Shown here piece by piece: positions 52,319 to 61,078 of a stretch of 64,000 bases of DNA (position 1 is the stretch's first letter; each line of letters opens with the position of its first letter). Under the pieces are notes generated by a model. The model was not told where the DNA came from. It saw only the letters and a program-made list of their open reading frames with translations, and did not search any database. A program made the translations under genes and the position numbers. Source of the stretch: Cohnella silvisoli (lineage in GTDB: Bacteria > Bacillota > Bacilli > Paenibacillales > Paenibacillaceae). Where the stretch lies: the NCBI RefSeq assembly GCF_021190915.1, contig NZ_JAIOAP010000027.1:1-64000 (forward strand), in the 5' to 3' direction.

Positions 52319-52912
52319 TTAGTAGGAAAAATACTTAATCGTACAAAGGCTCGTTGCTAAACCTCCCGCGGATATCGTAGCTACGGACAGGAAGAACGTA
52401 TCTACGGAAAAGAGTATCCCGCCTAAAGTAATGACCATTGCATCCATCATCAAAATGATGACGCCGACATTAATTCGCAGCTTAGATGCCAATAGCATGG
52501 CAAGAAGATCAACGCCTCCTGTACTTGTATCAAAGCGAAGCAGTAATCCGAAGCCAATGCCGATGCAGACCCCGCCTGCGACTGAAGCAATAAAGGGGTA
52601 CGAGTTGACTAATGAACCAAGCGGGTTATAGGGATCGAACAAATCAATGAAGTAGGACAGGAATATCATTCCGAATAAGCTGTGAAAGAAAATGGGGCGG
52701 TCCTTAAACCAAGTATAAATAAAAACCGGCAAGCTGCAGAAGATGAGAACAAGGCCTACCTTAGCGCCGAACAAATAATTGGTTATTAGCGCAATGCCTA
52801 TGAAGCCGCCATCAAGCACTTTAATAGGCATGAGAAAGAAATCAATTCCGGAAGCAATCAATAGGCTGCCTATAATGATAACGATAACTTTATGGAGTGA
52901 AAGCAAACACAA
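52319..52912 (-). CDS. YitT-family membrane protein (short form)
   Basis: The 197-aa minus-strand product has about five to six hydrophobic helices with glycine-rich turns (GGFIGIALI, STGGVDLLAMLLASK), which matches the YitT/DUF161 membrane family. Typical members of about 280 aa carry a soluble DUF2179 domain at the C-terminus. It is absent here and the protein ends after the helices. The start is a TTG (52912, or 52906) after AAAGGA; no ATG is available. It converges on tuf and stands alone, inverted inside the str/S10 region. Function of the family is unknown. Confidence 0.8.
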   Translation of the reverse strand: MCLLSLHKVIVIIIGSLLIASGIDFFLMPIKVLDGGFIGIALITNYLFGAKVGLVLIFCSLPVFIYTWFKDRPIFFHSLFGMIFLSYFIDLFDPYNPLGSLVNSYPFIASVAGGVCIGIGFGLLLRFDTSTGGVDLLAMLLASKLRINVGVIILMMDAMVITLGGILFSVDTFFLSVATISAGGLATSLCTIKYFSY

Positions 52913-53060
52913 CCAGTCCTTTCATTGAATGCCTGTCTTATCTATATGGCAGAAAGAGGCAGGCCATGAATGGAACTGGAAAATGATTGAAGATGAGAAA
53001 CGGCTTATCATCATAAGGATCTGGAGAAAAAGGCGGATGAATAAAAATATAAAAATTATG

Positions 53061-53089
53061 TTGCAATCGCTTGGGCAGGTCGCTATAAT
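53061..53089 (+). promoter_or_regulatory. Promoter of the S10-spc operon
   Basis: TTGCAA (53061-53066), a 17-bp spacer and TATAAT (53084-53089) lie 150 bases before rpsJ. Confidence 0.82.
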
Positions 53090-53094
53090 AGTGA

Positions 53095-53239
53095 ATGTTG
53101 GTCTGTGACTGTGCGTTGATGTGAGAGGTTGCCGACACACCCGGCCCCTTTGCCATAGGGAAGCCAAAGCGGTGATTGTCGGGTTATTCTCGCGGAGTAT
53201 GTCCGATTCCAAAATTGGGCGAATGAAGGAGGGAATTCT
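53095..53239 (+). other. Leader of the S10 operon
   Basis: The 145-base leader has no gene. A CCGGCCCC...AAGCC region and GGTTGCCGACA/TGTCGGG complementarity (near 53127 and 53178) could form structure, but I cannot assign a known regulatory family. Confidence 0.4.
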
Positions 53240-53548
53240 ATGGCTAAGCAAAAAATCCGTATCCGTTTGAAAGCCTACGACCACCGTATCCTGGATCAAT
53301 CCGCGGAGAAAATCGTAGAAACGGCAAAACGTACAGGTGCAGGTGTATCTGGACCGATTCCGTTGCCGACCGAAAAGCAGATCATTACGATCCTGCGTGC
53401 GGTGCACAAATACAAGGATTCGCGTGAGCAGTTTGAAATGCGTACGCACAAGCGTTTGATTGATATCGTCAATCCTACGCCGCAAACGGTTGATGCGCTT
53501 ATGCGCCTTGATCTGCCGTCCGGCGTCGACATCGAAATCAAACTTTAA
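53240..53548 (+). CDS. rpsJ: 30S ribosomal protein S10
   Basis: S10 (NusE) is a head protein of the 30S subunit and a partner of NusB and NusG. The 102-aa product has KIRIRLKAYDHRILDQSAEKIV at the N-terminus and TPQTVDALMRLDLPSGVDIEIKL at the C-terminus, as in Bacillales. GAAGGAGGG precedes ATG 53240. First gene of the long S10-spc block. Confidence 0.97.
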   Translation: MAKQKIRIRLKAYDHRILDQSAEKIVETAKRTGAGVSGPIPLPTEKQIITILRAVHKYKDSREQFEMRTHKRLIDIVNPTPQTVDALMRLDLPSGVDIEIKL

Positions 53549-53595
53549 TTGTAGCTTCAAGTAAATTAGATCCATGAAGGAAAAGAGGTGTCAAC

Positions 53596-54222
53596 ATGTC
53601 AGGAATCTTGGGACGTAAACTCGGAATGACTCAACTATTCGCAGCTGACGGTAGCGTTGTGCCGGTTACTGTAGTAGAAGCAACTCCGAACATCGTACTG
53701 CAAAAGAAAAGTGCGGATAACGATGGATACGAAGCAGTACAGCTAGGCTTCGCGGATAAACGCGAGAAGCTAGCAACCAAACCAGCCATTGGCCATGCCA
53801 AAAAAGCCAACACGGCACCCAAGCGCTTCATTCGCGAAGTTAGCGGGCTTGCTCCGGCTGACTTGGAAGTTGGTCAAGAACTTAAAGTTGACCAGTTCTC
53901 CGCAGGCGATTACGTTGACGTAACGGGTATTTCCAAAGGTAAAGGAACGACTGGCGCAATCAAACGTTGGGGCTTCCAACGCGGTAAGATGACGCACGGT
54001 TCCAAATACCACCGCGGTAACGGTTCACTTGCGACGATTCGCGATGCTAACCGCGTACCGAAAGGCAAGAAAATGCACGGCCGGATGGGTAGCGAGACAA
54101 TCACGGTGCAAAACCTTGAGATCGTTAAAGTCGATCTTGAGCGTAACGTATTGTTGATCAAAGGCTCCGTACCGGGCGCGCGCAACAGTTATCTCAAAAT
54201 CCGCACATCGGTGAAGAAATAA
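53596..54222 (+). CDS. rplC: 50S ribosomal protein L3
   Basis: L3 reaches into the peptidyl transferase centre. The 208-aa product opens GILGRKLGMTQLF and has the KRWGFQRGKMTHGSKYHR segment that forms the internal loop. AAAAGAGG precedes ATG 53596. 47 bases after rpsJ. Confidence 0.97.
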   Translation: MSGILGRKLGMTQLFAADGSVVPVTVVEATPNIVLQKKSADNDGYEAVQLGFADKREKLATKPAIGHAKKANTAPKRFIREVSGLAPADLEVGQELKVDQFSAGDYVDVTGISKGKGTTGAIKRWGFQRGKMTHGSKYHRGNGSLATIRDANRVPKGKKMHGRMGSETITVQNLEIVKVDLERNVLLIKGSVPGARNSYLKIRTSVKK

Positions 54223-54253
54223 TTCACAATGTATGAGGAAAGGAGGACCACTC

Positions 54254-54877
54254 ATGCCGAAAGTGGCTGTTTATAACGTAGACGGCAATCAAGTTGGAGA
54301 ACTTGATCTGGCAGAAGGAGTATTCGGTATCGAACCGAACGTTCACGTTCTGCATAGCGCCGTATTGCTGCAACAAGCTTCGCTTCGCTCCGGTACGCAC
54401 GACACTAAAGGTCGTTCGGAAGTTCGCGGAGGCGGACGCAAGCCTTGGAAACAAAAAGGAACTGGCCGTGCTCGTCAAGGTAGTATCCGTTCGCCGCAAT
54501 GGAAAGGCGGCGGTATCGTATTCGGACCAACACCGCGCAGCTATGGATTCAAATTACCTCGTAAAGTTCGCCGTTTGGCCATCAAATCAGCTTTGTCCAG
54601 CAAAGTTGTGGATAACCAAATTATCGTTCTCGATCAGCTGAGCTTGTCCCAGCCGAAAACGAAGGACATTTCGAAACTTTTGAACAACCTCAAAGTATCC
54701 CGCAAAGCGCTAGTCGTAACCGCGGACTTTGATAATAACGTGGCCCTGTCCGCTCGTAACATTCCTGGAGTCAAATTCGTCTCCGCCGAAGGAATTAACG
54801 TTCTAGATGTGATCAAGCATGACCAGTTGATCATCACGAAGGATGCAGTCGCTAAAGTTGAGGAGGTGTTCGCGTAA
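54254..54877 (+). CDS. rplD: 50S ribosomal protein L4
   Basis: L4 lines the exit tunnel. The 207-aa product has the KPWKQKGTGRARQGSIRSPQ tunnel loop near residue 60-80. The start is ATG 54254 after AAAGGAGG; the frame reaches back to 54233 before that site. Its stop overlaps the rplW start (TAATG). Confidence 0.96.
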   Translation: MPKVAVYNVDGNQVGELDLAEGVFGIEPNVHVLHSAVLLQQASLRSGTHDTKGRSEVRGGGRKPWKQKGTGRARQGSIRSPQWKGGGIVFGPTPRSYGFKLPRKVRRLAIKSALSSKVVDNQIIVLDQLSLSQPKTKDISKLLNNLKVSRKALVVTADFDNNVALSARNIPGVKFVSAEGINVLDVIKHDQLIITKDAVAKVEEVFA

Positions 54878-55170
54878 TGAGAAACCCCCGCGATCTAATC
54901 AAACGGCCGGTTATTACCGAACGCACAAGCGACTTTATGGAACAGCGGAAATACGTGTTCGAAGTTGACTTGAAAGCGAACAAAACAGAAATCAAACAAG
55001 CCATCGAACAGATCTTCAAAGTGAAGGTCGTTGGCGTTAACACGCTCAGAATGCCGGCTAAGCCGAAACGCTACGGCAAACACAGCGGCTACACTTCCGA
55101 GTGGAAAAAAGCGATCGTGCAGCTTTCCGCGGATAGCAAACCGCTTGAGTATTTCGAATCCTCTGTATAA
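54877..55170 (+). CDS. rplW: 50S ribosomal protein L23
   Basis: L23 sits at the tunnel exit and docks trigger factor and SRP. The 97-aa product has RDLIKRPVITERTS and KVVGVNTLRMPAKPKR. The ATG overlaps the rplD stop by one base, giving coupled translation; GAGGTG lies in the end of rplD. Confidence 0.96.
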   Translation: MRNPRDLIKRPVITERTSDFMEQRKYVFEVDLKANKTEIKQAIEQIFKVKVVGVNTLRMPAKPKRYGKHSGYTSEWKKAIVQLSADSKPLEYFESSV

Positions 55171-55199
55171 TAAGTCTCTAAAGTAAGGAGGGAATCCAA

Positions 55200-56030
55200 T
55201 TGCCAGTCAAAAAGTTTAATCCGACAACGGCAAGCCGTCGTCAAATGACGATTGCAACGTTTGAAGAGATTACGGCAACAGAGCCGGAAAAATCCTTGCT
55301 CGCGCCGCTATTCAAACGCGCTGGTCGTAACAACCAAGGTAAAATTACCGTTCGTCATCACGGCGGCGGTCATAAGCGTAAATACCGGATCATTGACTTC
55401 AAACGCACGAAGGACGGCATTCCCGGCCGCGTGGCTTCGATTGAATACGATCCGAACCGGACGTCTTACATCGCTCTGATCAACTATGCGGACGGCGAGA
55501 AAACTTACATCATCGCACCGAAAGGTCTTAAAGTCGACGATGTGATCACTTCTGGTCCTGACGCAGACATCAAAGTGGGCAATGCTCTTCCGTTGGAGAA
55601 CATTCCAGTCGGTACAGTTATCCACAACATTGAGTTGAGACCAGGCAAAGGCGGCCAAATGGTTCGCGCAGCTGGTACTAGCGCTCAATTGCTAGGTAAA
55701 GAAGAAACCTATGTTACCATTCGTTTGACATCCGGCGAGATTCGCCGCATTCTCAAAACTTGCCGCGCAACAATCGGTACTGTCGGTAACCAGGATCACG
55801 AGTTGCTTAACATCGGTAAAGCTGGACGTAATCGTTGGTTAGGCAAACGCCCGACCGTCCGCGGTGTCGTCATGAACCCGAACGATCATCCACACGGTGG
55901 TGGCGAAGGCCGCGCGCCAATCGGACGCAAATCCCCGCTTTCTCCATGGGGCAAGCCAACGCTTGGTTACAAAACCCGCAAGAAGAAAAAAGCTTCGAGC
56001 AAATACATTGTTCGTCGTCGCAGCAAGTAA
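55200..56030 (+). CDS. rplB: 50S ribosomal protein L2
   Basis: L2 is a core 50S protein needed for subunit association. The 276-aa product has PVKKFNPTTASRRQMT at the start and the conserved GVVMNPNDHPHGGGEGR with its histidine near residue 230. The TTG start 55200 is supported by AAGGAGGG upstream. Confidence 0.97.
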   Translation: MPVKKFNPTTASRRQMTIATFEEITATEPEKSLLAPLFKRAGRNNQGKITVRHHGGGHKRKYRIIDFKRTKDGIPGRVASIEYDPNRTSYIALINYADGEKTYIIAPKGLKVDDVITSGPDADIKVGNALPLENIPVGTVIHNIELRPGKGGQMVRAAGTSAQLLGKEETYVTIRLTSGEIRRILKTCRATIGTVGNQDHELLNIGKAGRNRWLGKRPTVRGVVMNPNDHPHGGGEGRAPIGRKSPLSPWGKPTLGYKTRKKKKASSKYIVRRRSK

Positions 56031-56093
56031 TGAAATATCGTCTAGCGGCGTGAACGGCAAACTCTCAAGCCGCGTTGAAGGGAGGAGCATTCC

Positions 56094-56375
56094 ATGGGTC
56101 GCAGTTTGAAAAAAGGACCTTTCGTGGATGGCTATCTACTGAAAAAAGTGGAAGAACTGTCCGGTACGAATAAGAAAGTAGTCATCAAAACGTGGTCTCG
56201 TCGTTCGACGATTTTCCCACAATTCGTGGGTCTGACGTTCGCAGTATATGACGGACGTAAGCATGTGCCGGTATACGTGTCGGAAGACATGGTCGGTCAC
56301 AAGCTAGGTGAATTTGCGCCGACGCGCACGTTCAAAGGTCATTCCGACGATGATAAGAAAACGGGCAAGAGATAA
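56094..56375 (+). CDS. rpsS: 30S ribosomal protein S19
   Basis: S19 is at the top of the 30S head. The 93-aa product opens GRSLKKGPFVDGYLL and contains the family signature KTWSRRSTIFPQFVGLTFAVYDGRK. GGGAGG precedes ATG 56094. Confidence 0.97.
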   Translation: MGRSLKKGPFVDGYLLKKVEELSGTNKKVVIKTWSRRSTIFPQFVGLTFAVYDGRKHVPVYVSEDMVGHKLGEFAPTRTFKGHSDDDKKTGKR

Positions 56376-56464
56376 TTAACCCTACGAAGTGGGATCGACA
56401 TAGTGCGCCTCCGGCGTCACGGATTGATCGTCACGAGACGTAACGTAAGGGAGGAGGTACACCG

Positions 56465-56803
56465 ATGTCTCAGCAAGCCAAAGCTCATGTGAATAACATT
56501 CGCATTCCGGCTCGTAAAGTCCGCCTGGTCGTAGACCTGATTCGCGGTAAAAAAGTCGGCGATGCTGTTGCCATTTTGCGTCATACGCCGCGTTCGGCAT
56601 CTCCGGTATTGGAGAAGCTATTGAACTCTGCTATTGCCAACGCTGAACACAACTACCAGCTCGACGTGAACAAATTGGTCGTGTCCGAAGCCTTCGTTAA
56701 CGAAGGTCCAACGATGAAACGATTCCAACCTCGTTCACAGGGCCGTGCATTCAGTATTTTCAAGCGATCCAGCCATATTACACTGGTCGTATCCGAAAAA
56801 TAA
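56465..56803 (+). CDS. rplV: 50S ribosomal protein L22
   Basis: L22 extends a hairpin into the exit tunnel. The 112-aa product has IRIPARKVRLVVDLIRGKKV and the tunnel hairpin segment GPTMKRFQPRSQGRAFSI. GGGAGGAGGT precedes ATG 56465. Overlap-free with rpsC, 13 bases later. Confidence 0.97.
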   Translation: MSQQAKAHVNNIRIPARKVRLVVDLIRGKKVGDAVAILRHTPRSASPVLEKLLNSAIANAEHNYQLDVNKLVVSEAFVNEGPTMKRFQPRSQGRAFSIFKRSSHITLVVSEK

Positions 56804-56816
56804 GGAGGGACAACGT

Positions 56817-57479
56817 GTGGGTCAAAAAGTAAATCCCGTCGGTCTTCGCATCGGCATTATCCGTGATTGGGAATCCAAATGGTATGCTGATAAAGATTTC
56901 GGCACCCTTCTTATCGAAGATGTCAAAATTCGCGAATTCCTCAAGAAAAAACTTAAAGACGCAGCGGTTTCCAAAGTCGAGATCGAACGTGCGGCGAACC
57001 GCGTTAACGTTACGATTCACACTGCCAAGCCGGGTATCGTAATCGGCAAAGGCGGAGCTGAAGTTGAAGTGCTTCGTGGTCAATTGACGAAGATTTCAAA
57101 CGGCAAGAAAGTACACATTAATATCTCCGAGATCAAGAATCCGGAATTGGACGCTATCCTGGTTGCCGAGAGCATCGCGCAACAATTGGAACGCCGCGTA
57201 TCCTTCCGTCGCGCGATGAAACAAGCTATGCAACGTACGCAACGCGCTGGCGCTAAGGGAGTCAAAACAGCCGTAAGCGGTCGTCTGGGCGGAGCGGAAA
57301 TCGCTCGTCAAGAAGGCTACAGCGAAGGAACGGTGCCTTTGCACACACTCCGCGCTGATATCGATTACGGAACGGCAGAAGCTCATACGACATACGGCCG
57401 CATCGGCGTAAAAGTATGGATCTACCGTGGCGAAGTCCTTCCGACGAAGAAAAGAGCTGCTGAGGAAGGAGGCAACTGA
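56817..57479 (+). CDS. rpsC: 30S ribosomal protein S3
   Basis: S3 has a KH domain and lies at the mRNA entry channel. The 220-aa product opens GQKVNPVGLRIGIIRDWESKW and contains TAKPGIVIGKGG, the KH loop. The start is GTG 56817 just after AAGGAGGG; the frame continues upstream over the rplV end without support. It runs to within two bases of rplP. Confidence 0.96.
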   Translation: MGQKVNPVGLRIGIIRDWESKWYADKDFGTLLIEDVKIREFLKKKLKDAAVSKVEIERAANRVNVTIHTAKPGIVIGKGGAEVEVLRGQLTKISNGKKVHINISEIKNPELDAILVAESIAQQLERRVSFRRAMKQAMQRTQRAGAKGVKTAVSGRLGGAEIARQEGYSEGTVPLHTLRADIDYGTAEAHTTYGRIGVKVWIYRGEVLPTKKRAAEEGGN

Positions 57480-57481
57480 TC

Positions 57482-57919
57482 ATGTTGGTCCCTAAACGCG
57501 TAAAACACCGCAAAGAACACCGCGGTAAAATGAAAGGCCGCGCTAAAGGCGGCGCTGAAGTTCATTTCGGTGAATTCGGTCTGCAAGCGATGGAGCCTTC
57601 TTGGGTGACGAATCGTCAAATCGAGGCTGCTCGGATTGCCATGACTCGTTATATCAAACGGGGCGGAAAAGTTTGGATCAAAATTTTCCCTTCTAAGCCG
57701 ATCACCCAAAAACCTCTTGAGGTTCGGATGGGTAGCGGTAAAGGTAACGTAGAAGCATGGGTTGCTGTCGTGAAGCCGGGCAAAGTATTGTTCGAACTCG
57801 CGGGAGTATCCGAGGAGATAGCACGTGAAGCGATGCGTCTTGCAGCGCACAAGCTGCCAATCAAGACGAAGTTTGTGAAACGTGAAGAACTGGGTGGTGA
57901 AGCAAATGAAAGCCAGTGA
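57482..57919 (+). CDS. rplP: 50S ribosomal protein L16
   Basis: L16 contacts the A-site tRNA. The 145-aa product has VPKRVKHRKEHRGKMKG at the N-terminus and RMGSGKGNVEAWVAVVKPGK in the middle. GAAGGAGG lies just before ATG 57482, in the end of rpsC. It overlaps rpmC by 14 bases. Confidence 0.97.
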   Translation: MLVPKRVKHRKEHRGKMKGRAKGGAEVHFGEFGLQAMEPSWVTNRQIEAARIAMTRYIKRGGKVWIKIFPSKPITQKPLEVRMGSGKGNVEAWVAVVKPGKVLFELAGVSEEIAREAMRLAAHKLPIKTKFVKREELGGEANESQ

Positions 57920-58103
57920 ATTTCGCAACCTGACATCGGCGGAACTCGAACAGAAGATCGCCGGCTTCAAGGATGAGCTGTTCAACCTCCGCTTCCAACT
58001 GGCTACTGGCCAACTGGATAACCCGCACCGCCTTGGCGATCTGCGGAAAGAAATTGCTCGGGCTAAAACCATTTTGCGCGAGCGTGAACTCGGCATCGGC
58101 TAA
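57906..58103 (+). CDS. rpmC: 50S ribosomal protein L29
   Basis: The 65-aa two-helix protein sits next to the tunnel exit beside L23. It has FNLRFQLATGQLDNPHRL, the family signature. ATG 57906 lies inside the end of rplP, preceded by GGTGGTGAAG; the longer frame from 57882 is not supported. Confidence 0.95.
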   Translation: MKASEFRNLTSAELEQKIAGFKDELFNLRFQLATGQLDNPHRLGDLRKEIARAKTILRERELGIG

Positions 58104-58126
58104 TACCCGGGAAAAGGAGGATTACC

Positions 58127-58393
58127 ATGAGCGAACGCAATAACAATCGTAAAGTGCAGATTGGTAAAGTCGTCAGCGACAAAATGGACAAAACGATTGT
58201 GGTGGCCGTTGAAACTTACAAAAAACACAGCCTTTACCACAAACGGATTAAATACACGAAGAAATTCAAAGCGCATGACGAAACCAACGATGCAAAAATC
58301 GGCGACACCGTGAGAATCATGGAGACCCGCCCGTTGTCGAAAGACAAAACATGGCGCCTGGTCGAAATCGTCGAGAAAGCCGTATTGGCTTAA
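58127..58393 (+). CDS. rpsQ: 30S ribosomal protein S17
   Basis: The 88-aa OB-fold protein binds the 5' domain of 16S rRNA. GKVVSDKMDKTIVV and IMETRPLSKDKTWRL are the family segments. AAAAGGAGG precedes ATG 58127. Confidence 0.97.
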   Translation: MSERNNNRKVQIGKVVSDKMDKTIVVAVETYKKHSLYHKRIKYTKKFKAHDETNDAKIGDTVRIMETRPLSKDKTWRLVEIVEKAVLA

Positions 58394-58427
58394 GCGACTC
58401 ACCTGTGACTGAAAGGAGGACCTTGCG

Positions 58428-58796
58428 ATGATTCAACCGTTTACGCGTCTACATGTTGCCGACAACTCCGGCGCGAAAGAATTGATGTGTATCCGCGTGC
58501 TTGGCGGTACAGGACGCCGCGTAGGACATATCGGTGATATGATCGTATGCTCCGTTAAACAAGCAACACCAGGCGGCGTTGTCAAAAAAGGCGACGTAGT
58601 CAAATGCGTTATCGTTCGTACAAAACGTTCGGTACGCCGTAAAGACGGATCCTATATCGCGTTCGATGAGAACGCGGCAGTAATCGTTAAAGAAGATAAG
58701 AGCCCGCGCGGTACCCGGATCTTTGGACCTGTTGCTCGTGAGCTTCGCGAACGCGACTTCATGAAAATCATTTCCCTGGCACCGGAAGTTCTATAA
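58428..58796 (+). CDS. rplN: 50S ribosomal protein L14
   Basis: L14 lies at the subunit interface. The 122-aa product opens IQPFTRLHVADNSGAKEL and has the AVIVKEDKSPRGTRIFGPVARELR segment. GAAAGGAGG precedes ATG 58428. Confidence 0.97.
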   Translation: MIQPFTRLHVADNSGAKELMCIRVLGGTGRRVGHIGDMIVCSVKQATPGGVVKKGDVVKCVIVRTKRSVRRKDGSYIAFDENAAVIVKEDKSPRGTRIFGPVARELRERDFMKIISLAPEVL

Positions 58797-58841
58797 CCAT
58801 CCGGAACGCACCGATGGAGAAACACTCAAGGAGGTGTACCC

Positions 58842-59195
58842 ATGCCCCGTCTGAAAAAAGTGCTGCAATCGCACAACAATAAGCTGCACGTGAAAAAGGA
58901 CGATAACATCATCGTCATCTCGGGCAAAGACAAAGGCAAGAAAGGCCGCATTATCGCTGCATACCCGCGCGAGAATCGTGTGCTTGTCGAGGGCGTCAAC
59001 ATGGTGAAACGCCATACTCGCCCGAACCCAACGAATCAACAAGGCGGTATCATCGAGCGCGAAGCGCCGATTCACGTGTCGAACGTGATGCATATCGATC
59101 CTAAAAGCGGCAAACCAACTCGCGTTGGTTCCAAGACGCTGGAAAACGGCACTAAAATTCGGATCGCTAAGCGCTCCGGAGAATCGATCGACTAA
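58842..59195 (+). CDS. rplX: 50S ribosomal protein L24
   Basis: L24 initiates 50S assembly. The 117-aa product has a KOW motif (VISGKDKGKKGRIIAAYPRE) followed by GVNMVKRHTRPNP. CAAGGAGGT precedes ATG 58842. Within the S10-spc block, 45 bases after rplN. Confidence 0.96.
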   Translation: MPRLKKVLQSHNNKLHVKKDDNIIVISGKDKGKKGRIIAAYPRENRVLVEGVNMVKRHTRPNPTNQQGGIIEREAPIHVSNVMHIDPKSGKPTRVGSKTLENGTKIRIAKRSGESID

Positions 59196-59230
59196 TCGCA
59201 GTAAGAACGGAAAGGAGGTCACTGTGACTC

Positions 59231-59773
59231 ATGGCAGCAAGAATGAAGGAACGATTCCTGAATGAAATTACTCCTGCGCTAATGCAGAAGTTTAGCTACA
59301 AATCCGTCATGCAAGTGCCGAAAGTCGAGAAAGTCGTCATCAACATGGGTGTCGGCGAAGCGGTTTCGAACTCCAAAATCATGGATTTCGCGGTTGAGGA
59401 CATGCAGAAGATTGCTGGTCAAAAACCTGTAATCACCCGTTCGAAGAAATCGATCGCGGGCTTCCGCTTGCGTGAGAACTTGCCGATCGGCGCTAAAGTA
59501 ACGCTGCGCGGCGAACGGATGTACTACTTCTTGGATAAGCTGTTCAATATCTCTCTCCCACGCGTACGCGATTTCCACGGCGTATCGACGAAATCGTTCG
59601 ATGGTCGCGGTAACTACACGCTAGGATTGAAGGAACAACTGATTTTCCCGGAAATCGAGTATGACAAGATTGATAAAGTTCGCGGGATGGATATCGTCAT
59701 CGTAACGACGGCACAATCGGACGAAGAAGCGCGTGAGCTGCTCACCCAATTGGGTATGCCGTTTGCGAAGTGA
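59231..59773 (+). CDS. rplE: 50S ribosomal protein L5
   Basis: L5 binds 5S rRNA and contacts the P-site tRNA. The 180-aa product has VVINMGVGEAVSN and KVTLRGERMYYFLDKL. AAAGGAGGT at 59212-59219 precedes ATG 59231. A GTG at 59224 is in another frame. Confidence 0.96.
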   Translation: MAARMKERFLNEITPALMQKFSYKSVMQVPKVEKVVINMGVGEAVSNSKIMDFAVEDMQKIAGQKPVITRSKKSIAGFRLRENLPIGAKVTLRGERMYYFLDKLFNISLPRVRDFHGVSTKSFDGRGNYTLGLKEQLIFPEIEYDKIDKVRGMDIVIVTTAQSDEEARELLTQLGMPFAK

Positions 59774-59824
59774 CGCCAACCCGGCCAAATTAGCAAAAGG
59801 TACCTAATGGAGGTGTGAAAGCAA

Positions 59825-60010
59825 GTGGCAAAAACGTCGATGAAAGTCAAGCAACAGCGTACGCCGAAGTTTAAGGTCCAGGCTTACACGCGTTGCGAAC
59901 GTTGCGGTCGTCCGCATTCCGTTTTGCAAAAATTCAAGATCTGCCGGATCTGTTTCCGTGAATTGGCATACAAAGGCCAGATTCCTGGCGTCAAAAAAGC
60001 GAGCTGGTAA
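59825..60010 (+). CDS. rpsZ: 30S ribosomal protein S14, zinc-binding type Z
   Basis: This is the short 61-aa S14 with two CxxC pairs (CERCGR and CRICFR) that bind zinc, the usual type in Bacillales at this locus. The GTG 59825 start follows GGAGGTG. A longer zinc-independent S14 is not in the window. Confidence 0.96.
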   Translation: MAKTSMKVKQQRTPKFKVQAYTRCERCGRPHSVLQKFKICRICFRELAYKGQIPGVKKASW

Positions 60011-60040
60011 TCAGCCTAGTTCGGGAAGGAGGTTTACCCC

Positions 60041-60439
60041 ATGGTTATGTCTGATCCAATTGCAGATATGCTGACGCGCATTCGCAACGCGAATCTCGTG
60101 CGTCATGAGTCGGTGGAATTGCCTGCGTCTACGGTTAAGAAGCAAATTGCTGAAATCCTGAAACGTGAAGGTTTTATCCGCGACGCTGAATATGTTGAAG
60201 ATAACAAGCAAGGGTTGATTCGTATTTTCTTGAAATACGGTCCTAACAACGAGCGTGTTATCACGGGTCTTAAACGCATTAGCAAACCAGGTTTGCGCGT
60301 TTATACGAAATCCAATGAAGTACCGCGTGTGTTGGGTGGCCTCGGCATCGCGATCATTTCCACATCCAAAGGCATCATCACTGACAAGGAAGCCCGTCAA
60401 GGGAAGTCCGGCGGCGAAGTGCTTTGCTACGTTTGGTAA
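60041..60439 (+). CDS. rpsH: 30S ribosomal protein S8
   Basis: S8 binds central-domain 16S rRNA and in many bacteria represses the spc operon. The 132-aa product has DPIADMLTRIRNAN and STSKGIITDKEARQ with the GGEVLCYVW C-terminus. AAGGAGGT precedes ATG 60041; ATG 60047 is an equally readable second start. Confidence 0.95.
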   Translation: MVMSDPIADMLTRIRNANLVRHESVELPASTVKKQIAEILKREGFIRDAEYVEDNKQGLIRIFLKYGPNNERVITGLKRISKPGLRVYTKSNEVPRVLGGLGIAIISTSKGIITDKEARQGKSGGEVLCYVW

Positions 60440-60469
60440 TTTAACTGTCACACGATTGGAGGTGTACCT

Positions 60470-61012
60470 ATGTCCCGTATTGGACGCAAACCGATTCAGG
60501 TGCCTAACGGCGTGAACGTGAACCTGGACAACAACGTAATTACGGTTAAAGGCCCTAAAGGAACTTTGTCCCGTGCTTTGCACACCGACATGAAAGTTTC
60601 CTACGAGTCCGATGTCATTACCGTTGAACGTCCTTCCGATAACAAGCTTCACCGCTCGCTGCACGGCACGACCCGCAGCGTAGTAGCCAACATGGTTAGC
60701 GGCGTAACCGATGGTTACATCAAAAACCTTGATCTGGTAGGTGTAGGTTACCGTGCAAGTAAATCCGGCGATAAGCTGGTATTGAACGTGGGTTACTCTC
60801 ACCCGGTTGAAATCGTACCGGAAAACGGCATTGAATTCGAAGTGCCGGCACAAAACAAAATCATCGTTAAAGGCATCGATAAAGAAGCAGTCGGAGAGAT
60901 TGCTGCCAAAATCCGCGCCGTTCGTCCTCCTGAGCCTTACAAAGGTAAAGGGATCAAGTACGAAGGCGAACGCATCCTTCGCAAAGAAGGTAAAGCAGGC
61001 AAGAAGAAGTAA
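60470..61012 (+). CDS. rplF: 50S ribosomal protein L6
   Basis: L6 supports the factor-binding site. The 180-aa product opens SRIGRKPIQVPNGV and ends with the basic RPPEPYKGKGIKYEGE segment. TTGGAGGT precedes ATG 60470. Confidence 0.97.
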   Translation: MSRIGRKPIQVPNGVNVNLDNNVITVKGPKGTLSRALHTDMKVSYESDVITVERPSDNKLHRSLHGTTRSVVANMVSGVTDGYIKNLDLVGVGYRASKSGDKLVLNVGYSHPVEIVPENGIEFEVPAQNKIIVKGIDKEAVGEIAAKIRAVRPPEPYKGKGIKYEGERILRKEGKAGKKK

Positions 61013-61078
61013 TGAACTAAGTTGCGGGTGGTTAGAAGCTGCCTAGATGCAACAACGAGAAGGGAGAGAACCTTTCGG

